DNA from: an uncultured Nitrospirota bacterium
GTDB taxonomy: Bacteria > Nitrospinota > Nitrospinia > CAJXCL01
Reading direction: 5' to 3'
Assembly: GCA_913051775.1 (NCBI GenBank)
Contig: CAJXCL010000019.1
Span: 1-33,094, forward strand
Length of the DNA: 33,094 bases
Part shown: piece by piece, positions 18,869 to 27,116 of the stretch
Layout of the letters: each line of letters opens with the position of its first letter
How positions within the stretch are numbered: the first letter of the stretch is position 1
The notes under the pieces: generated by a model
Told to the model about the DNA's origin: nothing
The model's database searches: none
The model's input: the letters and a program-made list of their open reading frames with translations, nothing else
Translations under genes and position numbers: made by a program

Positions 18869-20215
18869 ATGCCACTAATTGCCTTAATTTTCTATAACAT
18901 CTTTTTCCCAATATTTTTTATTTCCTATCTCCCTGTATTTATCGCGAAACTGGTGAAGCGGGGGGACTTTAAAGAAGACTTCTGGGAGAGGTTTGGTTTT
19001 TTTTCCGCTTCTAAAAAGAAACAACTAAAAAGTTTGCAAAACCCGATCTGGATACATGCTGTGAGTGTTGGTGAAACCATAACAGCGCTGTCCTTTCTTC
19101 GGGAATGGAGCAAACAAGAACCAGATTTAAAGTTTGTACTCTCCACAACAACCAGCACTGGGCAAAAAATTGCGAGAAAGCAATCACCTAAAAACGTAAT
19201 ATCCATTTATTGTCCTATTGATTTTTTTATCTCTGTCTGGAGCACTTTCAATACCGTCAAGCCGAAAATGCTGATTATTTTTGAAGTAGAAATATGGCCT
19301 AATTTAGTAGCTCTTGCTGCATGGAGAAAAATCAAATTAGCTCTGGTCAACTGCCGGATGTCTGATAAATCAGCACAGGGTTACGCCAAACACCGTTGGT
19401 TCTTTAATTATATTTTTTCCAGGTTTTCATTAATTTGCACTCAAACAGAAGAGGACACTTGCAGAATCAAATCTGTCATCGGAGATCAACCTTATATAAA
19501 GGCCTGCAATACCATGAAGTTTGACCAGGTTACGGATTCTCAAAGCGATAATATTCGCGCACCGCTCAACACAGTTTTCCCTGATAAAAACCGTCTTATC
19601 TTTATTGCGGCCAGCACCCATCCTGGCGAGGAAGTAATTATGGTCAAAGCGTTTAAGTCTCTCATTGTTGACTTTCCATCGCTTAACTTTATATTAGCGC
19701 CAAGACATGCCGAGCGAACTTATGAGGTGGAAAAAATTCTTAAAAAGGAAGATATGGATTATATTTTGCTAACAGAATTAAAAGAGTCGTTGAAGAATGG
19801 CAACAGCGCCGTGTCCAGAGAAACCATTAATAAGGGAAGAACAAAAGAAAAGGTGTTGCTGGTGAATACGACTGGTGACCTGATGGGTTTGTTTGCCGCT
19901 TCTGATATTGTTTTTATAGGTAAAAGTCTCTGTGGCATTAAAGGAGGCCATAATATTATTGAGCCAGCAATCTTTGGTAAACCTGTTATATTTGGCAGCA
20001 ATATGGACAATTTTCGACAGGTGGTGAAAATTTTTAAAGATAATAAAGCCGCTGTGGAGGTTAAAAATGAACAGGATTTTTGCCGGACTTTACGTCGTCT
20101 TCTTAGTGATCCGGCTGAAAGAAAAAATCTGAGCAGAATCTCGCGAGACGTAGTAGAGAAGAATCGTGGGGCTATTAATAAGACAATTGAGTTGCTGAGA
20201 GAAAATAATGTTTAA
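18869..20215 (+). CDS. waaA: 3-deoxy-D-manno-octulosonic acid (Kdo) transferase
   Basis: A 448-residue enzyme that transfers Kdo from CMP-Kdo to lipid IVA. It has an N-terminal membrane anchor (about 1-27) and a GT-B fold in the cytoplasm. The signatures are ERFGFF, the catalytic glutamate E69 in HAVSVGE, STTTSTGQKIA, EVEIWPNLV, AASTHPGEE, LAPRHAER, and GGHNIIEPAIFGKPVIFG near the end. All expected motifs are present and the length is slightly above average. A ribosome site (AAAGGA) precedes the ATG. It works downstream of kdsB (14426) in the same pathway. Confidence 0.95.
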   Translation: MPLIALIFYNIFFPIFFISYLPVFIAKLVKRGDFKEDFWERFGFFSASKKKQLKSLQNPIWIHAVSVGETITALSFLREWSKQEPDLKFVLSTTTSTGQKIARKQSPKNVISIYCPIDFFISVWSTFNTVKPKMLIIFEVEIWPNLVALAAWRKIKLALVNCRMSDKSAQGYAKHRWFFNYIFSRFSLICTQTEEDTCRIKSVIGDQPYIKACNTMKFDQVTDSQSDNIRAPLNTVFPDKNRLIFIAASTHPGEEVIMVKAFKSLIVDFPSLNFILAPRHAERTYEVEKILKKEDMDYILLTELKESLKNGNSAVSRETINKGRTKEKVLLVNTTGDLMGLFAASDIVFIGKSLCGIKGGHNIIEPAIFGKPVIFGSNMDNFRQVVKIFKDNKAAVEVKNEQDFCRTLRRLLSDPAERKNLSRISRDVVEKNRGAINKTIELLRENNV

Positions 20216-20246
20216 CCTTAGAGAACTCTGAGATTAAGTAAAAACA

Positions 20247-20453
20247 CTATTTTTTTTCTTTGTGAATTAGGTTATTGATCTCTTTAACAATTATAGAGGA
20301 GTCTATATCATGCATCATGGCTCCATTTTCAATTGATTCAGCCGTAGCACCCATGCATCCCAAACATCCCATATTATATTTCTCAAAAACTTTTATGGTT
20401 TCCGGGTAATCACGAAGAACATTATTGATAGATGAGCTTTTTGTGACGTCCAT
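20247..20453 (-). CDS. DUF1858 (hybrid-cluster-associated) small protein
   Basis: A 68-residue protein covering a single DUF1858 domain. It has the opening SSINNVLRDYPETIKVFEKY, then the cysteine pair GCLGCMGA (C30, C33) and SIENGAMMHDID. Members occur alone or fused to hybrid-cluster and other redox proteins. The cysteine pair probably binds or reduces something, but no function is established. It is divergent from rpmB, with a 102-bp gap. Confidence 0.85.
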   Translation of the reverse strand: MDVTKSSSINNVLRDYPETIKVFEKYNMGCLGCMGATAESIENGAMMHDIDSSIIVKEINNLIHKEKK

Positions 20454-20555
20454 TTTTATTCACAATAGAAAATTAGATATTGCTTGAATTTATGTGTTAT
20501 GTTAGCATTACTTTTGTTATAAAACAATAGAAAATATCTACAGGAGATAAAGCTT

Positions 20556-20747
20556 ATGGCAAAGAAATGCGAGATTTGTGGAAAAGGCCCTGTTTACGGA
20601 AATAATGTCAGCCATGCCAATAATAAGACTCGAAGACGCTGGAACCCCAATTTGCAAAGAGTACATGTCATTCAAAATGCTACCCGCAAGCATATTTATG
20701 TCTGCACACGATGTATCCGTTCAAATAAAATCCAAAAGGTATCATAA
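20556..20747 (+). CDS. rpmB: 50S ribosomal protein L28
   Basis: A 63-residue ribosomal protein with the family opening [19 protein letters not shown] and the core [12 protein letters not shown]. It has two Cys-X-X-Cys pairs (CEIC at 4-7 and CTRC), so this is the zinc-binding form. The ribosome site AGGAGA lies 9 bp before the ATG. It is a single gene, not paired here with rpmG. Confidence 0.95.
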   Translation: MAKKCEICGKGPVYGNNVSHANNKTRRRWNPNLQRVHVIQNATRKHIYVCTRCIRSNKIQKVS

Positions 20748-20865
20748 CAGCTTCCGTTTAAAAAACTTTCAGGTAAACTGCGGCTTAAAATCGGAAAATA
20801 CTTTTCAGGTAACTGCTCCATTTTTGCCAATTTTCATTGATTTATAAAGCTTTGTCAAGTTCATA

Positions 20866-22290
20866 TCATCTGAAAATTAGATATACATACCCTCCGGCCA
20901 GAGCCAGATAAGATATAAACGCTATAGCAAGCAGGATAAAGACTATTCTGCCCGGTCCCGCCCATTCAGGTAGATGACGCGGGAGATAAAAATGGTTTAA
21001 AATTATTATGGCGCCTGTAAATATAACCGTACCAATGAATCCTATTACCGCGCTTAACAGAATCAATGGTCCTGGGGCATTGAAGAGCATAGTAATAGAT
21101 GTAATTATAGTTAAAACACCGAGGAATGTATAATAGAGTCCCCTGATGCCAACCTTCTTTGTAACAGGGAAAAGGCTATGTAGAACATCTGCCTGGATAC
21201 GGCTTACTGCGTCAATAGTCACCAGCCATGTATCTGAAAGAAAGGCAGCAGCCACAATAAGAAAAATTATTGTGCCGATGCCGCCCCAGCTCACTTCAAA
21301 AAATTTGCTCTGAACAACCGCAATCTCGTAACCCTGCGGAAGAAGTCCTTCCGGGAAAAGAAGGGCATAAGCTAAAAGACATGTCATGAGAGTTGTAAAG
21401 ATGTTCCCGAATATCCCGATACCACTATCCAAAAGGAGGTATTTTCTCCATTCCATAAAATTTTTTCGGTCTTTTTCCTCATTAAAAGGAACAAAACCGG
21501 AATCAAGAATACTCTCCGGTCTGCCTGTAATGGGACCTGTTATTCTACCCATATGAGCGGCCATCCCTGCCCCTTTGTCCCTCAACCAGTACGAATAGAA
21601 AAGTGTCCAGAAACCTCCGAGCCCGGCAAAGGTTATTGCAGTAAGGAGCTTTGTGGCATCATTTTGATCCCATGCCCTTGGCATAACGTCAGGCGAACTA
21701 ATTAGACCCAGGAGGAACTCGGGCAGAACATTTAGAACTTTAGAAGTGGTACACGCCCATATAAGCCCAATGACAGTTAAAACTGCGATAACCTTCATGA
21801 AGTTTTCAATAAGGTTATAAATAACACGGCTTAAAAGTATAGCGGACAAAAATGCTGCCATAGAAAAATAAGCCCAGAAAAGTGACTGACCTCTCTGACT
21901 CCAGCCTTCAGGCAAATCGGTTAACTCGGCAAGTGCAGTACCACCGGCTAAGGCAAAAGCCCCGAACCAGAGAAATGATATGCTCATCAACACCCACAGC
22001 ATCAAAGCAAAAAACCTGTTTAAACGAATAAAACCTTGAAATATGCTCTCCCCTGTTGCAAGTGTATAAAAACCAATAGAGTACGTAAGAGGATATTGCA
22101 ACAGGCATGCGGGAAGAAGAAGAAACAGGAATGTAAGACCATACTTGGCTATTATATAAGGCCACCAGATCAGCTCTCCGCTTCCCTGAGCAAGCGCCAT
22201 CCAAACGACCCCGGGCCCTAACGCAGTTAACAGACCTTTGAGAGGCGGTATTTTTCCTTTTCTGTATGGAGCTAACTTCCCAAAATTCAT
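20866..22290 (-). CDS. Nramp-related membrane transporter with altered metal-site motifs
   Basis: About 474 residues and eleven or so membrane helices arranged as in the Nramp/LeuT fold. The first helix reads LGPGVVWMALAQGSGELIWW, and the sixth LLTAITFAGLGGFWTLFYSYW followed by LRDKGAGMAAHMG. Classical Nramp proteins have DPGN in helix 1 and a metal-binding methionine (MPH) in helix 6. Neither is visible here, so the transported ion may differ from Mn/Fe. I start the gene at the ATG at 22290 (MNFGKLAPYRKGKI), since the frame's earlier ATG at 22344 adds 18 residues unlike a transporter N-terminus. Neither start has a good ribosome site. Confidence 0.8.
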   Translation of the reverse strand: MNFGKLAPYRKGKIPPLKGLLTALGPGVVWMALAQGSGELIWWPYIIAKYGLTFLFLLLPACLLQYPLTYSIGFYTLATGESIFQGFIRLNRFFALMLWVLMSISFLWFGAFALAGGTALAELTDLPEGWSQRGQSLFWAYFSMAAFLSAILLSRVIYNLIENFMKVIAVLTVIGLIWACTTSKVLNVLPEFLLGLISSPDVMPRAWDQNDATKLLTAITFAGLGGFWTLFYSYWLRDKGAGMAAHMGRITGPITGRPESILDSGFVPFNEEKDRKNFMEWRKYLLLDSGIGIFGNIFTTLMTCLLAYALLFPEGLLPQGYEIAVVQSKFFEVSWGGIGTIIFLIVAAAFLSDTWLVTIDAVSRIQADVLHSLFPVTKKVGIRGLYYTFLGVLTIITSITMLFNAPGPLILLSAVIGFIGTVIFTGAIIILNHFYLPRHLPEWAGPGRIVFILLAIAFISYLALAGGYVYLIFR

Positions 22291-22516
22291 AATGAAAGAT
22301 AGAATATCACACGAATTTATCGAGTGGCAACTCCAATTGAGCATAGCTTCGACGCAACCAAAACAGGTATTAAAAAGAATATTAATTTTTTAAATCATTT
22401 CTGAAAAATCCGGAATTCGAATATAGAAATTTTGGTAAAAAGACAAAGTTTTGCAAGTTTGTAGTACATAGACACACCCTTTATAAGGAAAAAACACTTT
22501 AGGACTTTTTTTCGAA

Positions 22517-22528
22517 TACCTATAGGTA
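22517..22528. promoter_or_regulatory. Perfect palindrome TACCTATAGGTA
   Basis: A 12-bp perfect palindrome 49 bp upstream of the start at 22578. Its half-site TACCTATA also occurs at the porin-stub locus (10431, and as TATAGGTA at 10801 and 10823). It may be a shared operator of one regulator. Confidence 0.4.
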
Positions 22529-22577
22529 ATTATGAATTCATTAAAAATCTTTTTTTTTAAAACAGGGAGGGGAAAAA

Positions 22578-22939
22578 ATGATTATGAGTAATTGGATTAA
22601 AAGGAAACTTTATCGATCCGAAAATAGATTAGAAAAAAACATTTAGAGGAAATTTGCAAGTCTAAATTGCAGTTTATGATTTCGCTTGATGGGAGCTATG
22701 CTTCCTATAAAAGCATGTTTGTGGATTTGGTAAATCTAAAAAAAAATTCTGGAATAATAATTGACGCTGTATTGCCCAAAGATGGTGATTTAAGATTAAA
22801 ACCTAAAACCAAAATCATTATTAGTTATGATTTTCAAAAAAAGAAGTATAAATTTACCTCAAGGGTTCTTCGGAAAATCAATGGAGCTTACCCGTCTTTT
22901 TTAATTACTATGCCTCAAACCATTAGAGCCGCAGATTAA
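22578..22939 (+). CDS. YcgR N-domain-like small protein, read through a -1 frameshift
   Basis: A well-formed start (GGGAGGGG, then ATG at 22578) opens a 22-codon frame ending in TAG at 22644-22646. Six codons back from that, at 22634-22640, is A AAA AAC in the exact phase of a -1 slippery site (zero-frame codons AAA AAC). Slipping back one base there continues through CAT TTA GAG into the frame ending at 22939, giving about 120 residues. The second part (LQFMISLDGSYASYKSMFVD, VLPKDGDLRL, YKFTSRVLRKING, FLITMPQTIRAAD) resembles the N-terminal domain of YcgR-type c-di-GMP proteins. The C-terminal PilZ domain that should follow MPQTI is missing. The second frame alone has no ATG at its beginning, only a TTG at 22667 without a ribosome site. 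It is either a programmed frameshift or a frameshift mutation. Confidence 0.55.
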
Positions 22940-22956
22940 CTTAAGCGAGCGATCAA

Positions 22957-23838
22957 TCACAGCGGGTTTCTTGCTAAAAAATCTTTTACCCGTGGCACTA
23001 TTTTTTCCCAAGCGTCTTCAACCACATAATGACCGGCATCGGAAACTTTTTCGACCTCTGCCTTTGGGAAATAAGTTTTCCAGCGATCAAGAAAATGTTG
23101 GTTAAAACAAAAATCCTTCTCTCCCCAGATTATCAGCATGGGATGGCTTCTGAATTGTGAAAGTCTACTTTCTATATCCTCCAGCATTGAATAACTGTAA
23201 TCCTTGGGGGCCATCGGTATATCCTGCACAAATCTCAATATGGCAATCCTGTCGGCAAAACTATCGTAGGGCGCCAAGTAACCGGATTTAACTTCTGGAG
23301 TCATTCTTTCTTTTTTTTTACATGCCATGTATATAGACAGGCGTGCGAAAGCATTGAAGCAACGGACAGCTATATCTCCAAAAACAGGAATACGACAGAT
23401 ACTGATTCGAAAGGGAATGCAGGGCAGGAGAAAAGCAGCTGTGTTGAAAACCACAAACCGCTTTACGCGCTTAGGGTTTCTCACTGCCCAGCCCATACCA
23501 ATGGCTCCTCCCCAATCGTGAAGAGCAAAAGTAATATTCTTAAGCTCAAGTTTTTCCAAAAAAATATCAAGATTATCAATGTGCTGTTTAAGACGGTAAT
23601 TGTACTTTTGAGGCTTGTCGCTCAGGCCGCACCCCATGTGGTCGGGCACAATAACCCTGTATTGTTCCCTCAAGCCTGAAACAAGACGACGGTAGTAAAA
23701 GGACCAGGTGGGGTTGCCGTGAAGCATTACAACAGGCTCACCCTTCCCTTCATCCAGGTAGTGGTACTTCAAACCATCCAGCTCAATGAAGTTTGATTGG
23801 AATGGATAGAGTTCTTTTAAAGTATTAACATCGAACAT
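22957..23838 (-). CDS. oleB: OleB-like alpha/beta hydrolase (beta-lactone decarboxylase / haloalkane-dehalogenase type)
   Basis: A 293-residue alpha/beta hydrolase. The nucleophile is aspartate D108 in ALHDWGGAIGMGW. The oxyanion/halide region is HGNPTWSFYYR (40-50) and the base is H270 in SDAGHYVVEDA. An Asp nucleophile in this context marks the haloalkane dehalogenase/OleB group. OleB splits the beta-lactone made by OleC into olefin and CO2. The adjacent oleA upstream on the same strand is the main reason to prefer OleB over a dehalogenase. oleC and oleD are not in the window. The ATG at 23838 lies inside a repeat word (TTCGATGTTCGATGTT) and has no ribosome site. Confidence 0.75.
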   Translation of the reverse strand: MFDVNTLKELYPFQSNFIELDGLKYHYLDEGKGEPVVMLHGNPTWSFYYRRLVSGLREQYRVIVPDHMGCGLSDKPQKYNYRLKQHIDNLDIFLEKLELKNITFALHDWGGAIGMGWAVRNPKRVKRFVVFNTAAFLLPCIPFRISICRIPVFGDIAVRCFNAFARLSIYMACKKKERMTPEVKSGYLAPYDSFADRIAILRFVQDIPMAPKDYSYSMLEDIESRLSQFRSHPMLIIWGEKDFCFNQHFLDRWKTYFPKAEVEKVSDAGHYVVEDAWEKIVPRVKDFLARNPL

Positions 23839-24007
23839 CGAACACTTAACATTGAAAAAAAGAATAAAATTCCGGTGATTATTTTCAAGTAAAAATTATG
23901 AGCAATTCTTCGGTTTTACACGCTTTTGAGCAGTTTTAATGTTGCTTACAAATATCTTAATTAATTTAACGTTCAAAGTTGGAAGTTCAATATTCAATAT
24001 TTCAAGT
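23839..24007. other. Repeat-word spacer between oleA and oleB
   Basis: It holds GAACATCGAACACTTAACAT (about 23832-23851, overlapping the oleB start) and GTTCAAAGTTGGAAGTTC followed by AATATTCAATATTTCAAG (about 23970-24006). Both are of the interspersed style seen at 2106 and 17001. No promoter or terminator recognised. Confidence 0.5.
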
Positions 24008-25054
24008 TTACCATTTCACTCCCAGCATCACACAGTTCAAGCCGCTCCCAATGCCCAGCATCGCTATATTATCATCTTTTTTCACCAGTCCTTTTTCGAT
24101 TCCAATAGCCATTGTGATGGGAAGGGAAGCAGATCCGGTATTTCCCAAGTATTCCAGGGTGGGAAAGTCTTTTTTAATGTCTAATTTCAGGGTTTCGTAG
24201 AGCATCTTCCTGTGGGCTGAGCCTACCTGGTGACAGAATATCCTGCTCATGGCGCTGTTTTCCCAGCCAAGCTTGCTCCTTGTTTCTTCCCAGGTTTCTT
24301 TGGCTAGTTTTATTCCGTTGATCATGAGAGTTTCCGAGTCTGTTTGCATACTGACATCACCGGTATGGGCGACATCCGCGTCTATTCCACCGATACAAAG
24401 CTCATTATGCCGGGTATTTGACCTGGCTTGTCCTCCTAACAGTTTGTGTCCTGTTTTTGAAATAGATGAATGAGACATGACAACTGCGACAGCCCCGGAG
24501 CCTATGGTAAGAGAAGCAATATAATGTTTGATTTTTTTTCGGCTGATGTCAGTGTCAGTCAAAATATTATTAATAGTAGTTTCAACCAGTTGTTTCCCGC
24601 ACTCCCCTGAGACAATCACTCCTGCGTTAACCTGTCCTAATTCTATCATATTGGCTAAAACGGTCATGCTGTTGAGGAAACCGAGACAGGCATTTGAAAC
24701 ATCAAATAGAGAGCAACCGCATGGCAAATCGAGGGCATTATGCACTACACTGGCTGTCGCAGGCTCTAAAAAATCCCGGGAAACAGAGGCATGGATAAGG
24801 CAACCAATGTCCTGCCTTGAAATACCTGACTTTTCTATAGCCTTTTTTGCCGCACAAACGCTGACTTCGCTTGGTCGTGTTCCGTTTTTCCAGAACCGAC
24901 GCTCTTTTATCCCGCTCATCATCTCCAGGCGTCCTTCAGGAAGTTTTAATCGATCGTAAACCGGACTGAGACGCTTTTCAATATCTTCCGAAGAAACTAT
25001 TTCGTCAGGAATTTCATATCCGAAGGCTTCAATACAGACGTTTTTAAAAAGCAA
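24008..25054 (-). CDS. oleA: OleA-like thiolase, head-to-head condensation of acyl chains
   Basis: A 348-residue thiolase-superfamily enzyme of the KAS III fold. The active-site residues are C123 (FDVSNACLGFLNSM), H275 (FCHQVGSAH) and N305 (YLGNTGSASLP). HASVSRDFLEPATA carries the glutamate (E97) characteristic of OleA, which joins two fatty acyl-CoA chains to a beta-keto acid, the first step to long-chain olefins. The start is TTG at 25054, 10 bases after AAGGAG. An out-of-frame ATG nearer the ribosome site gives only a short peptide. It is followed by oleB after 169 bp. Confidence 0.82.
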   Translation of the reverse strand: MLFKNVCIEAFGYEIPDEIVSSEDIEKRLSPVYDRLKLPEGRLEMMSGIKERRFWKNGTRPSEVSVCAAKKAIEKSGISRQDIGCLIHASVSRDFLEPATASVVHNALDLPCGCSLFDVSNACLGFLNSMTVLANMIELGQVNAGVIVSGECGKQLVETTINNILTDTDISRKKIKHYIASLTIGSGAVAVVMSHSSISKTGHKLLGGQARSNTRHNELCIGGIDADVAHTGDVSMQTDSETLMINGIKLAKETWEETRSKLGWENSAMSRIFCHQVGSAHRKMLYETLKLDIKKDFPTLEYLGNTGSASLPITMAIGIEKGLVKKDDNIAMLGIGSGLNCVMLGVKW

Positions 25055-25105
25055 AACAGCATTTCTCCTTTAAAAATCAAGATTGCCAACATTAAGCAAC
25101 CCGAC

Positions 25106-25130
25106 AATTCCCCTCTAACAAAGGGGAATT
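25106..25130. repeat. Short inverted repeat AATTCCCC/GGGGAATT
   Basis: AATTCCCC (25106-25113) and GGGGAATT (25123-25130) flank a 9-base loop, bordered by CAACCCG and AGGGGGGTTA. It is a common type of interspersed hairpin; related words occur at 4422-4460 and in the coding region at 12403-12440. Confidence 0.7.
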
Positions 25131-25185
25131 AGGGGGGTTATAATCTTCGTTCCTTTGTTGTAAAGATTATATCAAGAAATGGCTT

Positions 25186-25220
25186 AAAAAAAAGGCGGAG
25201 TTTCAAAAAGAAACTCCGCC
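25186..25220 (-). terminator. Intrinsic terminator of the respiratory operon
   Basis: A perfect 11-bp stem, GGCGGAGTTTC (25194-25204) with GAAACTCCGCC (25210-25220), loop AAAAA. The A-run at 25186-25193 becomes a U-run in minus-strand RNA. It lies 46 bp past the stop of the last operon gene and shares the GGCGGAGT stem and A-run with the porin terminator at 9044-9082. Confidence 0.9.
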
Positions 25221-25265
25221 GCACTAAATGAGAAAAGAATTATCTAAATGTTAATTATAAACCAC

Positions 25266-27026
25266 TTATGAGTTATTATTATTTTTATTTACTTTCCTAT
25301 ACGCAACAACTTCTAAGAGGCCGACAATCATAAAGCCTATAGCCGCAAAAACATAAACTTTTGGAGGGGTTTTTACTTCCATCACAAGCATATTCCAGGT
25401 AGAATTTGCTTTGTTGGTACCGGATTCACCATTACCGCCATCCCAAGCGTTTACCGCGTAAGGAATAAACTTTCCAGGAACAAACTGAACGTCTTTTTTA
25501 GGATTGTCAGTGGTCAGTGATCTCTTAAAAACGAGTTGCCATTGTCCTGTCCAGTTTTGCTTGCTGTTCCTGGCTCCTTTATTACTTTTGCTTTCAATGA
25601 CCTTTTTAGAAACTTTAAATTTCTTAAAAATACCTTTCGCTTCAACATCTACCGCCTTATCTTCATCCGCCTTCCAGTACCAGAGTTTAACCGGATTATT
25701 CGGATCTCCGTTTATAAAGTGCGGCCTATTTGTTCCCATGAGTTCTCTTGCCGGGAACTGAAGCGCAACTGCATCTCTTAGATCTCCATATTTGCGGAGC
25801 AGGTTAAACTCCTTCGCTGGCTGATCGCTTCCAAATACTTTCGGGTCGTAATAGTCCACGTAGGTTTTTACCACGTTCTTTAAACCATTAGAGCCTTTTT
25901 CCGTATAAGATTGGTGTAGTGTTTTTCCTCCCTGCGTGGCCTCTGCTTTCGGGTCATGCTTGATGCTCTCGGTTCTATCGTTCCACTCTAATTTAAAGGC
26001 TATATCCGTTTCGTTATATAATGCCCTGACCGTCACCAGATCTACAGCAAAGTTCTGCCATCTTGGCTTAAGCGACACCATCCCTGATAATTTTAAATCA
26101 GTCATATTGGCCTCACTCCATTTTGGATCATTGGGGTCTACGGGTAATTCCCCCTCAATCTTTTTAACGACAAGAACTTCATTATCCGTTCTTTCATACT
26201 GTAATGATTTTACAAAATGGGACAAATCCCATCGGTCTTCTTCAGGAATAGTATCAACAAAGGAGGGCATCGGGGATCCGTTAATGCCAGTGGTTACACG
26301 GGTAAAAATATCTTTGATTCCATCCCCGCCCTTGAATTTCCAGGGTTTGGTAAAATCCCTTGGATGGATTTTAAAGCCACGGTCAGTCTTCAGAGTAGGA
26401 AAGGATTTCCCATTACCTCTCCCACCTATTCCATGGCATTCCCAGCACTTTTTATCTTCATAAACCGCCTTTCCTTTTTCCGCTCTAGCGGCATCAAAAG
26501 CTGGCTCGGGAATATCATCATACTTGACAAGTATTTTGTTGTACCTGTAATCTTCCTTGTCATCAGGGTCATCGGAGGTTTTATACTCATCATCTTCCTG
26601 CCAAGATTCGTTTAAGGTTTGTATAAACGCGATAACTCCCCATCTTTCCTCTGCAGTCAAACCAACTTTTGATATCTCTTTGGCAAAGAAGGTCATAGGA
26701 GTCCCTGTTATGCCTCTTGAAATAGTCCTGAACAGGTCCTCATCTGTCGGCAAAACACCTGAAGCCGTTGTTCTGAATTTAAAAAGAGGCTGTAGAAAAG
26801 ATCTTGGCTTGGGATCGATCGTTTGTGCAACCGGCCCTTCCCCATTACCTGTCAGCCCGTGACAGAAACTGCATCGTTTAAAATAAGTAACTTTCCCGCC
26901 TTCAATTACTTTTGGATCTCTTAAATTCGGCTTATCTTTGCCGATACTCCACTCTTCTGCCGCAAAGCCTCTGCTAGCTACAAGGAGCAGAGCCACCACC
27001 AAAAAAGTTTTAAAAAGTTGTTTCAT
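25266..27026 (-). CDS. Dihaem c-type cytochrome fused to an ethylbenzene-dehydrogenase-type domain, membrane-anchored
   Basis: A 586-residue protein. The signal peptide is at 1-22. Cytochrome c domain 1 has haem at C52-S-F-C55-H56 and a likely ligand M111 in GTPM; domain 2 has C194-W-E-C197-H198 and M253 in GSPM. Residues of about 290-550 form an EB_dh-type haem-binding domain (ALQFPARELMGTNRPHFING followed by PVKLWYWKAD). A membrane helix lies at 557-575 with a short cytoplasmic tail. The EB_dh domain is the fold of gamma subunits of type II DMSO-reductase-family enzymes such as nitrite or selenate oxidoreductases, where it carries a haem. Here it is joined to two c-type haems and tethered to the membrane, with no molybdopterin subunit nearby. 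It is the last gene of the operon and probably relays electrons between a periplasmic donor and the oxidase. Confidence 0.85.
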   Translation of the reverse strand: MKQLFKTFLVVALLLVASRGFAAEEWSIGKDKPNLRDPKVIEGGKVTYFKRCSFCHGLTGNGEGPVAQTIDPKPRSFLQPLFKFRTTASGVLPTDEDLFRTISRGITGTPMTFFAKEISKVGLTAEERWGVIAFIQTLNESWQEDDEYKTSDDPDDKEDYRYNKILVKYDDIPEPAFDAARAEKGKAVYEDKKCWECHGIGGRGNGKSFPTLKTDRGFKIHPRDFTKPWKFKGGDGIKDIFTRVTTGINGSPMPSFVDTIPEEDRWDLSHFVKSLQYERTDNEVLVVKKIEGELPVDPNDPKWSEANMTDLKLSGMVSLKPRWQNFAVDLVTVRALYNETDIAFKLEWNDRTESIKHDPKAEATQGGKTLHQSYTEKGSNGLKNVVKTYVDYYDPKVFGSDQPAKEFNLLRKYGDLRDAVALQFPARELMGTNRPHFINGDPNNPVKLWYWKADEDKAVDVEAKGIFKKFKVSKKVIESKSNKGARNSKQNWTGQWQLVFKRSLTTDNPKKDVQFVPGKFIPYAVNAWDGGNGESGTNKANSTWNMLVMEVKTPPKVYVFAAIGFMIVGLLEVVAYRKVNKNNNNS

Positions 27027-27116
27027 TACACATCCCCCAAAAAATTAAATTCAAAAAATATTCAGGCAGGATAAAAATGATATCAAAATTCAGTTCATCC
27101 TGTAAAAAACATGTGT

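Noticed and set aside
22291-22344. Longer start for the Nramp-related gene
   Set aside because: The added residues (MLNWSCHSINSCDIL) are unlike a transporter N-terminus and no ribosome site precedes them.
25266-27026. Calling the EB_dh cytochrome NxrC
   Set aside because: No nitrite oxidoreductase alpha or beta gene is nearby, and the fusion with two c-type haems and an anchor makes the role uncertain.
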